Positions 26,001 through 38,000 of a DNA stretch of 64,000 nucleotides are shown here, one piece after another. The DNA lies in NCBI RefSeq assembly GCF_000003815.2, contig NC_049992.1, positions 18,296,867 to 18,360,866 of the forward strand, written 5' to 3'. Both the position numbers and the translations under genes were made by a program. Each line of letters opens with the position of its first letter. The stretch's first letter is position 1. Below the pieces are notes generated by a model. That model was not told where the DNA came from. It made no database searches and saw only the letters and a list, made by a program, of their open reading frames with translations. This DNA comes from Branchiostoma floridae. Its lineage: Eukaryota > Chordata > Leptocardii > Amphioxiformes > Branchiostomatidae.

Positions 26001-29000
26001 GTAATCGTTCGTACAGAAGGGCTATAAGAAGAGTTTAGTTCAATTGACCGATCCATGCATCCATCCATGGTTGAACTAACCGCTTCTCTCGCCTCTAAGC
26101 CGGCGCTACGCACCCGCAAAAACACTACACTTATTGAAAAGAATAGGCCTGGGGTCTTTCCTCAGCTGTGAGTGGATCAAATATATCTGTCTGGATATGC
26201 AGCTTGTACTCTTCATTACAAACCTGGTGTGTTACACCATGAGGTGGTTTACTGGGTATACAGTATAAACAAATGAACAAGAGGTGAGATGGTAAAGATA
26301 AACTCTTGCTCACGAATAACTTTGAAAGAATTTTCTTCAGTTTGTAAACTTTTAAGGTACATAATACTGGAGAATCTGATGTTTCCCCTGCGTTTCATCT
26401 GCCTAATTCGGGGTGCAAATCGAAACCTCAAATTGATGATGAACAACTCAGATCAGAATCATATGGTACTATTAATTGTAGTTTAGGGAAAGTAGAAGAT
26501 GAAGTACATTTTACTATGGATTGTCCTTTGTATGATAGCGATAGGAGCATTTTATTTGACTATGTGTTAAGTAAATATCCCCACTTTAGATACTTGAATA
26601 GTAAAGAGAAATTTATATTCCTGACAGCTTTTGACAAACCAACTCTAACCAACCATACAGCTAGCTACATTTATACAATTATCAAGAAGCGAGAGGAAGT
26701 CGAATGTCTTAGAATAGATTAGACGCACATCTACATATATAGATGTGTATGATTGTTCCCATTGTTACATATATGTGCTTCTTACCGTGTGACCTGTACT
26801 TAGCCCAGTGGGGCAAAAATGTGCAATAAAGGTCTTCATTCATTCATTCATTAATACATTCATTTTTTGTTCAACTTGCACTCATGTGTATTAACCCCCA
26901 TTAGGTGTGTGCAAGTGCAACACACTGGGCTCCTACGCACAGACATGCGACTCCCAGTCTGGACAGTGCAGCTGCAAACCTGGCGTTGGCGGCAAGAAGT
27001 GCGACCGATGCGAGCCGGGATTCTGGAACTTCCGTGGCATGCAGGATGGAAAGATCGGCTGCACGCGTGAGTCATACAGTCATGTATAACCAACAATTCA
27101 GCCCCTTTGGTTTGGACTCTATTTGGAGGTCAACTTTGTATTTGTTTACAGTGTTTATTTTTTTGAATGCCTCAAAGCCAAACCAGGTGAAATTGAACTG
27201 CTCTCTGGTGTAAAGGAAGTCTTAGTATTGGTTGATTTGTAAGAGATGCTTGGTGAGAATTGCAAACTATCTTTTCTTGAGAAGGTTTCAGGTGATTTTT
27301 GATAGTTCAAAACAGATATAATGGTTCATGAAGGTGCTTACAGCTATGATAATGGTGAATGATGTATGTACAGTGCTTTTGATGTACTCAGCACAATTGG
27401 TCCAGCTTTCAAACCTTTCTCTTTCCCTGCTTGTCTACCGCATGGCACCATATTGAGTATCGCAGCTATGTCTCTTTTTCTGTCATTTCGCACGATGATA
27501 TCCTCAAATCAGTAGTATTTTTCAGCAGAGTGGCTGTCTGGACACCAATTGTGCAGTTCTGTAGTCGTGTGTGTACGTAGTAGTAGCCAGTTGATTTCCG
27601 TAATTGTGCACAGTAGGCAGTTTTGTTTGATGTGCATGCCTTGTGGCTTTCACCCTGCCAGCATGCGAGTGCTCAAAGGGTGGCTCAGTCCGCGACGATT
27701 GCGATCAGATGACCGGCAAGTGCGTGTGCAAACCGGGAGTGTCGGGAATGAAATGTGATCGCTGCCGCAAGGGTCAGGTCATGGGACCAACAGGCTGCCG
27801 AGAGCGTGAGTCGTCCGCTTTTCCTGCAAACTTTTCTTCCAGCCACACAGTTCAACCAAACACCCCCTTCAAAATATGGTTCCTTCCAATTGTACATTGG
27901 TGAAGACTTCCTCACTATCAAGAGTTGGGGTGATTGTGTCATTCTGTAGACGCATCCTCATATAAATTGGTACCTTCCAAAAATCCTCTACATAACATTG
28001 GTGAAGACTTGCTCACTGTTGAGAATAGGGGTGATTGTCTTAATTGCTCTGTGTGGACGAAAGAAAAGGTATCTATTAGGTGATTCTGCTAGAATAGCCG
28101 CTAACTCTGCTTCTCTGACTGTCGGCTTTAGTGTGCATTTTTTTCTTTCTTTATCCAACTTCACAACTAATACACACACTTACAGTTGGTACATGTAGGT
28201 TTCATCTCAATGATATGTCTAATTTGTTCCTTAGCGTTTATGATGTTACTAAGGCATAGGATAAAGAAAGATTAGGATGAATATGTTCATTAAACTTAAT
28301 TGTTTGTGTTCATTACATTGTATTGATATGGAGTAGTCAAATATGTCATGAAAACTAACATCATATTTGTCATACATACTAGAGGACTTAGCTTGCCAAG
28401 TTGTGAGAATATATCATTCTGTTATGAATAACAGCATTCTTTAGACACAACCAAGTGTTCTATTCAACATACATTTAGGTAACCGTCTATCACCTTCCTC
28501 AGGTTAATTCTAACTGACTGACAGATAGTTACAGTTGGTACATAAATGTCCGCGAAAAACTTGGTTGTTTATAAAAAATGTTGCTACATTCAGTGACTTA
28601 ACAATCTGATGAAACCATTCACGGATCATTCCATTTTCTTACAAACGTAGTACCCAACGTGCAGTTCACTTACCCATAATGCTCTTCACCCTTGACCCCA
28701 CAGCGACCCAGAGAGAGCCTGAGGTGGCGGAGTCATGTGACCAGCTGATGTGCAAGTACGGCGCAGTCTGTAAGAAGATGGGCCGCGACATGGCACAGTG
28801 TGTCTGTCCCACCGAGTGCAAGAGGGGTACAATCGAAACAAAGGTATGGCAGTATGTAGTGGTAGTATCCATTGTTTGATTATACTGCTGCTGGGATCCC
28901 TGACACGGGTAGGCAACAGACGGCTAGTTATAACAAGACAGGGTATAACAATTCCTTAGTCAATTAATTAAAGATATTTTGCATGGAAATAAGGATTGAT

Positions 29001-32000
29001 AGTTCTTATTTTTCTGACTTCTCTCATTCCATATATACATGTACCATGTTGTGAAAGAGAAGGAAGAAAGAACCAAGCTTTGAAAAATTCCTTGAGACTA
29101 GGAGAGGTCAGAAGAATGTACTAAATGTGGAACTACTTTAGCCTATACTATATAAACTCGGCACAAAAAGTTTGGAATATGAACTTTGGCTGATCATATT
29201 TCCGCTGTTTCTGCATCAATTTTAATTTGTGATATATCAATAGAAAGCGTGTGTGATTTCCTTTCATATGGTATCAAACTCCTTATGATTATAAATTCTC
29301 GGAACGAGCACCAGGGCTACTTACGTCAGTGGGTCGCGAAAAAAAAGTGCCCAAATTTCAATTTTTGTGTTCAACTCTGTATCATCCTGCTGACATGGGT
29401 GTGGGTGTCAAGGATTCAATCTGTCCTTTTTCACGTTATCTTTGGTCTACAGAACATACAAGTTTATCTTTAACATTTGGTAAGAGTATATGTGCCCTGT
29501 TGGCTGTTGGATGACCGAATTGAGGTGTGGATGCGGCAAGGAGAATGCCACGCTGACTGTCGCACGGATAGAGCGTAACAGCGCGTAGGGCTTGGTGTGC
29601 TGTATGTATGGCTGCCACAGGAAAAACAAGGTTTATCATGTTCCCAGACAGGACAACCTCAATACTGTGAGATATAGGGACACCATTCTCCATGCAGTCG
29701 CAATGTTATACCTTATCAGTATGTGTGAGGGACCAAATGCAATTCTGCAAGTGTTAGACTACAACGCCAGTCCACAGTCCACAGAGCAAGGACCATTGCA
29801 GACTATGTGCGTGGACGGGCGGTGTAATCTTACAGAATGTCATTCGACCCCATATTGAAGGGGTGAGGCATTGCGACTGAATGGAGAATAGTGTCCCTGT
29901 ATCTCACAGTATTGAGGTTGTCCTGTCTGGGAAGATACTAAACCTTGTTTTTCCTGTGGCAGCCATACATACAGCACACCAAGCGCTACGCGCTGTTACG
30001 CTCTATCCATGCGACAGTCAGCGTGGCATTCTCCTTGCCGCATCTACGCCTCGATTCGGTCATCCAACAGTCAAAAGGGCACATATACTCTTACCAAATG
30101 TTAAAGATAAACTTGGAAGTTCTGTATACCAAAGATTACGTGAAAAAGGACAGATTGAATCCTTGACACCCACACCCATACCAGCAGGATGATATAGAGT
30201 TGAACACAAAAATTGAAATTTGGGCACTTTTTTTTCGCGACCCACTGACATAAGTAGCCCTGGTGCTCGTTTCACGAATTTATAATTATAAGGAGTTTGA
30301 TACCATATGAAAGGAAATCACACACGCTTTCTATTGATATATCACACATTAAAATTGATGCAGAAACAACGGAACTATGATCAGCCAAAGTTCATATTCC
30401 AAACTTTTTGTGCCGAGTTTATATATGTTTTCTTAACACAATAAGACTCCTTTACCTCCATTCTAAACACCAATGTGGGAATCTTTTCACTGCAAATTTT
30501 GCATGTTCCTCTGTATGTGTACATTTGAAGTAATTGTAAGGCATGAATATTGTACACAGTTCCTTGCTCTTTCCTCTGCCTGTCCTTGCTGTTAATGCTT
30601 GTGCTCTCTGCTATCTTCTCCACTCTTACACACATCAGAGACCAGTGGACTGGAGGGTAAGTCTATAAACACAAGGTCCTGCTTTTAGCTCTTTTGGAAA
30701 ATGTGAATATTACCTTAATTTTGACTGGCATAAACACACGTAGTGGTGCGTACCGAAACTCATATTCAGGTTCAGGTCCGGATTCAGGTCCAGCAGTTCA
30801 GGTTCAGGTCCAGACCTGAACCCATCATTGCGTATTATGTGCGCTGGAAAGTTTTCTTTTATGAGGGGGAGGGGGGATGGTGCATATAAAATTGCATGTT
30901 AGCATGAACTGAAATGCAATGTGAATTATGCAAATTATATACAGCCAGTGTAGACACGAAACGTTTTTTGTCCTTTTCCATCGCAAATTTCACTGTCTAT
31001 GGAAGATTTTAGATGGTTTAGAGCAAGAAAAGGGAATATAAGTGATAGATAGCTTTTTGCAAGTCCGGACTTGAGTCTGGACATTTAGGTTTTTTTTGGA
31101 CTTGGACCTAAACATTTTTAGGTCCAAGTCCAAGTCTGGGCTTTAGGTACGCACCACTAAGTGTTTTTCTGTCATCTTCCTCTGAACAATACTGACAGAA
31201 TACTTTTTCCTTCTTAGATACAGAATGTTTTAGCAAGTTAAAATTATTTACAAAGAAGGACTTTTAATGATTTTCTTCACTATTTCAGATTATGTATTTG
31301 TATATAATTATTGAAGATTATTCCAACTACAAAAGGTGTTACATGTATGTATCTATGGGATAGGTTATTACTGTGTTGATAATTGAAAGCTGTAATCTGT
31401 TGGAAAATGGAAACCGTTATATAGCTATGGAGGGCTTTTTATTTGCTAATTTTGCAAGATGTTCTAAGGAACTGCCTTTTTATCTGTAATGTCCAAGCCA
31501 AGCCAGAGATAAGTTAAGTACTATTCTGAATAATTTTCCCCCTTGGCACTTTGTAACCATGTACTGATTTTTCTATCCAACACAGGTCTGTGGCTCAGAT
31601 GGACAGACATTTGCGGATGAGTGCCAGATGAGGGTGATCGCCTGTCGCTACCAGCAGGACATCAAGGTGGCGTACGCAGGGCCCTGTAAAACAGGTGAGT
31701 TAAAACTGGGGAGAATATGCACCACGATCAGTGTTACATTAGTATTTACAATGTAGTTTACATGGACCTTTATAGAACAGGTCAGCCAACTCTGGGGAGA
31801 ACATGCACCATGATCAGTGTTACAAGTATTTACTATGTAGTTTACACAGGCCTTTGTAGAACAGGTTAGCCAGCACTGGGGACTATGCATCCAGATCATT
31901 CAGATGTATATGCATCAGTGTGAAACCTGTATAACCCTAGTCAGGCCAGCCAAATTGTGTATTATATATATGTTAGTTGTCCTGCTCATGTGTATGGAAT

Positions 32001-35000
32001 ATTTGTAACTTCATCAGAATATGTAAGGATTTTGTGTAAATCAAATGTACATATAGACCAGATTTTCTTGGGCCCCGATCTCTAGATCATGTTTGGTCTT
32101 CTTTGGCAGTTTTGACATTATCTTGTTTTGCTAAGACAATAAGGTTGTAGTGCAGTTCAAGGAGCTGAGAAATAAGGCAGAATATAATCCTTGGGATATG
32201 TGCGTGTACTTTGTGTGCATTGTGATCCTTCCATCAAATACCACTGTTGTTAAGAAAGCCTGAACATTTGTATGTGTAATTCTCACTGTAATCCGTACCT
32301 CATTGATGTCATCCATGCATCATAAGGTAATGTACTGGCCCACTTTCATAACACCCCTTATCATAGTCAACAGTGAACGAGCCATTATCCGAAGGTTCTG
32401 TTGACAATACATGATGTTGTCCTGTTGATGTTTTGTATGAGTCAGGGCTGTATCCCGGCCCGTCCCTCCATTCTCAGAAAAATATATTTTGCTTTATTCT
32501 AGACTGCAACGCATACATGCGACATTGTATACCTTACAATCACTNNNNNNNNNNNNNNNNNNNNNNNNNNNNNNNNNNNNNNNNNNNNNNNNNNNNNNNN
32601 NNNNNNNNNNNNNNNNNNNNNNNNNNNNNNNNNNNNNNNNNNNNTCGATATTATCTTTTAGTCTAAAAAAAGCATGAATCTTTAGCAGTTATCTATACCT
32701 GTGCATATTAAGAGAAACAACCTAGGCTTTCACCTTGAACTGTGATCTATGACCTCTTACCTGTGCCCTCTAACCCCATGGTGGTGGTCTCTCTGCAGAT
32801 GTTACGACAGCGGCTGTAACTCCGACAGGTGAGAGCTGTGTATCTCTGCTCCGGCTTGGTTTTCATTTTCCTGATTTTGTTTAACTTTGCTGCAAACTCT
32901 GTCGTTCATTAACTTTTGGAAAGCTTGGATGTAAGTTCATCTGTGATGGTAGTTAACATAATGATACAATTTTTAAGACTTTATATCCGTACACAAAATA
33001 AAGCGCTTACCAACAAGCTTTTGGAAAGTTTGTTGGTAATTCTTTTAGTCATGTTGTTACTGGCAAGTATTATTATTTTTTGGCAAGTGTGACAATAAAT
33101 TAATTTTCTTTTGATGAAAAAGTATGTCTGTACTTCAGGTTTTTGAAATATCAAGTGAAACAATTGACAAAATGATTGGGAAAAGTATTGATTTTAAATA
33201 AAACATGCCAACTTACATGCAGGTACAGAACTGGCAAAGTTTGCAGCAATATGAAATATCTTTTTCTGTTTAATAAAGTTTCTATTTACCTTAGCTTTAA
33301 AATCTCTATTTCACTAAATATTGTCTTGTAAAAAGTACTCTGCATGCATGGATGGTGTTCTTGATTTTACATTAATAATTTTAGAGAAGTTTTGTGATGA
33401 CCTGTTGCATGACCTTTGCCGTTGTGGTTGTTTGACCTTGCTTTGCAGTTCTCTTTACTCACAGGAACTTCTCAAGCTAATGAAAAGTACAACATATTGT
33501 CTAAAACCTAACCCTTTCTTATTAAACCAGTCTGAAATCTCAAACTATCTCTCTTCTATCTAATTGCAAACCTTGATGAAAGTTTCTCTTTTTCACTCTT
33601 CTCGCCCTTTGACCCAAATTCTCTGCACTTTGACCTCTAACCCTTGCTGCTGTGGTGTGCGGTGATGGGTTCTCTATCCTTCCTCTGAAACGACCCCTTC
33701 TGCTCAGGTCGCAACACGACATGTCCTACCAACCTAACACGAACCCCTGCTTCAGAAAACGCGACCGACAAACCTAGCATGCCCGAAGGTACAAAGGAAA
33801 CGGTTTTGCCAACTGAGTCCACTCGTGTGCCCCCCACGAGCGGTGAGTGTGACGTTATGGTGTGTTAATGTTGGGCGAGAGAAATATAGGCACAATGACT
33901 AGATAACAAAGTGTAACAAGAGACATCATTTCCATCTCAAGAATGAAGATATGTTCAAAATTAAATTGATTATTGTACATGCCGAAATACTGCAAAATTG
34001 TGGAAATTTTTGAATCCAAGAGAAAGCTGTGTTTCTTAATTTGAACTTTTTTATCTGCTTGGTTTGCGAAGTAATTGAAACATTTTTGAAAGTCTTATAT
34101 ACTCTGTGACTGACTACTTGAAAAGTTATGAATCAAAAGACGCTGTCCTTTTCTCAATTGATAGTTTGAATTGTAAAATTTCATCAATCATGCACCAGAA
34201 AAGTAACATCCTTTTCTTATGGCGTGTTGAAAAGTCATTGATAGAATTTCATTGGAACAAGTATTGTCTTTCACCACTTGCTTGTATAGAGAGGAAGGCT
34301 GCCTACTGTGCCCATTGTTATCAAGACGTTGTGCCCGTATTCTGCCCTTATTGATTCAGCTAACCCAGCCTCACCCACCCTCTCACTGTGTCCCACCTCA
34401 TGACTCAAACACCCGAATCCACTCCTCTCAAAACTCAGACCCTTGTGAAGAAAATCTTGTTGAAGCCCTAAGTAAGCCCCCTTTCCCATTTCACTTCCAA
34501 CTAGCCATTGGTGTAGACTCGGTGCCATCTAAGTTAGATTGCTTGGTCTCCTATATCCCCACAATAATTATAGGAGCCAAGTTAGGAAAACTAAACTCAG
34601 ATAGCACCCAGGCTACCATTCCTGACCCTTCACCTCATGTATCCCCATAGACACCTTCTCACAATTATCCCAACAGTTTATTTAGAAGTCTACAATGCTT
34701 TCACGATTCACCAGTATTCCTAGTCAAATTCTTTGTTCGACAACATATTTGCCGTTTTACATTTGTTCCTATTCGAAGCCACGTCATTGATCTTTTTGAA
34801 GTCCTTTTACATCTTCTGGCCTTTTTCGCTATCATGTTTTATACGACACTGAGGTTGGTTGAATCAAAAGCCCTTCAGAACAACCCATCCTGTATAATTC
34901 TTAACGAATACATTCCTTCCCCCCGTCCTTATAAACAGCGTCGGAAAATCTGGTCACACCAACAAAGAAGATGTCTACGTTCCCACCACTGAAGACGACA

Positions 35001-38000
35001 GAGACGATACGCCCGCCGGTCACGGTTACGCCGCCCCCGGTAGATCGTACCCCCTGCAGCAGCGTACCCTGCATGCATGGCGGAACGTGTAAGAAGATGA
35101 ACAACGGGAGGAGCTTCGAGTGTTCGTGTCCAGCTGGGTGGACTGGTCCAGTGTGTGAAGAAGGTAGGAAATCAGTTCATTTAATGTTGTGAAACTTGTG
35201 GCGAATCTACTATGTAGATTTAGATGCACATCATGATATGGTACAAGGGTAACTTTTATTAAGACATTGTGACAGTCACTGTCTTGTACAATAGAATGCA
35301 AAATAGAATAAAGTGGTTAAATTGAATTGCATAGTTTGATAACTCCAGGTAGCCTTAATGCTATCACAAAGGAATTCAATTTTTATCTATGAAAAGTAAT
35401 TTAATTTAGAAACCACACTCCACCCTGTTTTAGACTACATAGACTCTTCAATTTCTGAAATGTTGTAGATTATAAGTAGTTAGCAATGTTTTTGTCTTTA
35501 AGGTTAAGTTATAGCCAGAATGGCAGGTGTGATAGCATTTAGGAACAAGCAAATTTAAAGATGACACCACGTGCACTGGCATCCTGTGTGGTCAACCAGT
35601 GAAACAGCAAAAGAAAAACATACTAAAATCTGTTTGTTGTTTTTTTCTTTACAGAGGTGTTCTTCTACCAGCCAGCCTTCGGAGGAGACTCCTACATCGC
35701 CTTTAAGACTATCAAGGTGTTCCTTAGCGGGACCATCATGTTGGACTTCAGGTACACTGGGAAGGATGGTCTCCTGGTCTACAACGGACAGAAGAGCGGA
35801 AAGGACTTCATCTCTCTTGCTATCGTCAATGGGAAACTCCAGTTCCAGTAAGTTCTACGTTCCTTAAAATCGATTCTGTAGACTGCTGTTGGAAATGGTA
35901 TTAAATGCAGAAACTTCAAATTGAGTCATTTGCAATGAAAGGTTTTTGCTGGTCACCACTGCAGTGGCAGAAAATGATCAGGAATTTCATCACTGGGGGG
36001 ACATTATTCCCTAAAATCTCATTCTGTATGTATATCTAAAAGTCATTCTGTGTGTATATCTTGGCAACATGTGACATCAAAGCATGTGAAAATAACATCT
36101 TTAAGTCAGTAACATTTTATGGAATGTATAAAACAACATGTAAGCTACATTGAAATGTATGGTGTAAGGAGTAAAGTTTTTGAATGATTACAGTAATGAA
36201 AAGAAAATTTTTTTGGAAGGACAGAGTTTGAATTCTTCATCATTCATTTGTTCATTTCTCATTGGCTGTCACTCCTTGGTCATGCTAACCAGACTGACTG
36301 TGACCTTCACAGATATGACCTTGGATCAGGCCCTTCAGAAATCATACACTCCCTCCCCTTGGAGCCAAACCGCTGGTACACGGTGTCTGCGTCTCGCGTG
36401 AAACGTGACGGCTACATCCGCATCGGCAACGAGCCGGACACCACTGGCGCCAGCCCCGGGAAAACGACAGGACTGAACCTAGACGATGACTTCTATGTGG
36501 GCAACATCCCGCCAGAGGACAGAGAAAGGTAGGGCATGTGGTGAATCTGTTTAATGCGTATTTGCATGTAACACACCAGTTTCGTACAGTACATGTAAGT
36601 ACATAAGTGCATTCTACGTAAGGCTGGACTGTAAGGTTTGATCTACTAGGAAGATAGCCTGACTAAAATCGCACTCCTAGCGGCCAGCTCTACAGTTGTA
36701 GGAGGTCATTAACTCCAGCCAACAAGAGATTGTGTAAACACAAGCTAATGGGAATGGCCCTACTCTTTTTGATAAGAGAGGTGGGATCTTAAACATGCTC
36801 GTGGTGTGACTGTCTTGAAACATTTTGAAACATCCCATCCAAGATGACGTCACTTACAGAAACTAGGTACTCATTGTCACCCGAGTCGGTTGAGGAAAGA
36901 GATATAAAGTGCCTACCCATTCTCTATCACACAGGGTGTACCAGCGCATTGGTGTGACTGGTGGATTTAAGGGCTGCATCCGCGAGCTGAAGGTCATCGA
37001 CCAGAAGGGTCAGGAGAAGATGTACGACCTTCGACCCAACGGCAAGGACATGATGTTCGGTGTGGGCGTGAGCGAGTGCGGGTCAGACCCCTGCAAAGCC
37101 AAGCCGTGTCAGAACGAGGGACAGTGTGAGGAGACGAACGACGGGAACTTCAGATGCGTCTGCAAGCAAGGCTTCCATGGTGAGAAACTGTTGTTTTTTT
37201 CTTGTCGACGGGTTGGTCCTTTTTGAAACAATGGGTATACAGTTATTTGAAAGGGGTATACAGTTTGAGTGCATAGAGCATTTATTTATTTGAAACTGTA
37301 CAACAATTACCTTACAGAGCAGAAATAACTGAAAAGTGAAATCACATCTTTATTTGCACTGAGCAGATACTTAAATTACAAACACCATAAAATAAAGAAT
37401 CTTAAAACTCTGGTTTTTCTGTTTGCTTTACCATTCTCTACATATACAGATCTCATTTATATACATATTTGATATGACCTTTAGCCTATTGTTTATAATT
37501 TTGTATGACCCTTGCACCCAAGGTCCCCTGTGCGGCCATGCTGCCAGCGACCCCTGTGACCCCAACCCGTGCCACCCCAGTGCACTGTGCACCATGAAAC
37601 CTGAGGGAGGGTTCCTGTGCAAGTGTCCTGTAGGGAGAAGGGGAAGGCTCTGTGATGAAGGTATGTACTAGTATGATAATGTACAGTAGAAGCCAGTTAA
37701 TTGCACAATGGATTAACGCACACTTCTGTTAGAGACTCTAATTGTACGAAATCCCAAAATCCCAAACCGGTGCAGTCAAGCTAGATACCTTTGCATTATT
37801 GCACCAGACGGATAATTGTACGAAATTCACTGGCAAATAGGCCGTGCAATTAAGCGGCTTCTACTGTATTTTAAGAAAAAAATGCAATGGCCGAGTGGGT
37901 ACAGTTTTCGCCTTCAATAGGGGGTTAGTTTGATCCCTGTGATACCAAAGACTTAAAGAATGGTAGATGCAGCTTATACTGTTATAGAATATTGCACGAT

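Noticed and set aside
29881..30192. 103-codon plus ORF in the right arm of the foldback
   Set aside because: It is antisense to the transposase-like strand and exists only because the arm is an inverted copy.
34252..34650. 132-codon plus ORF, Pro/Ser-rich, as another agrin linker exon
   Set aside because: The only nearby acceptor gives a stop in the agrin phase, and no donor fits.
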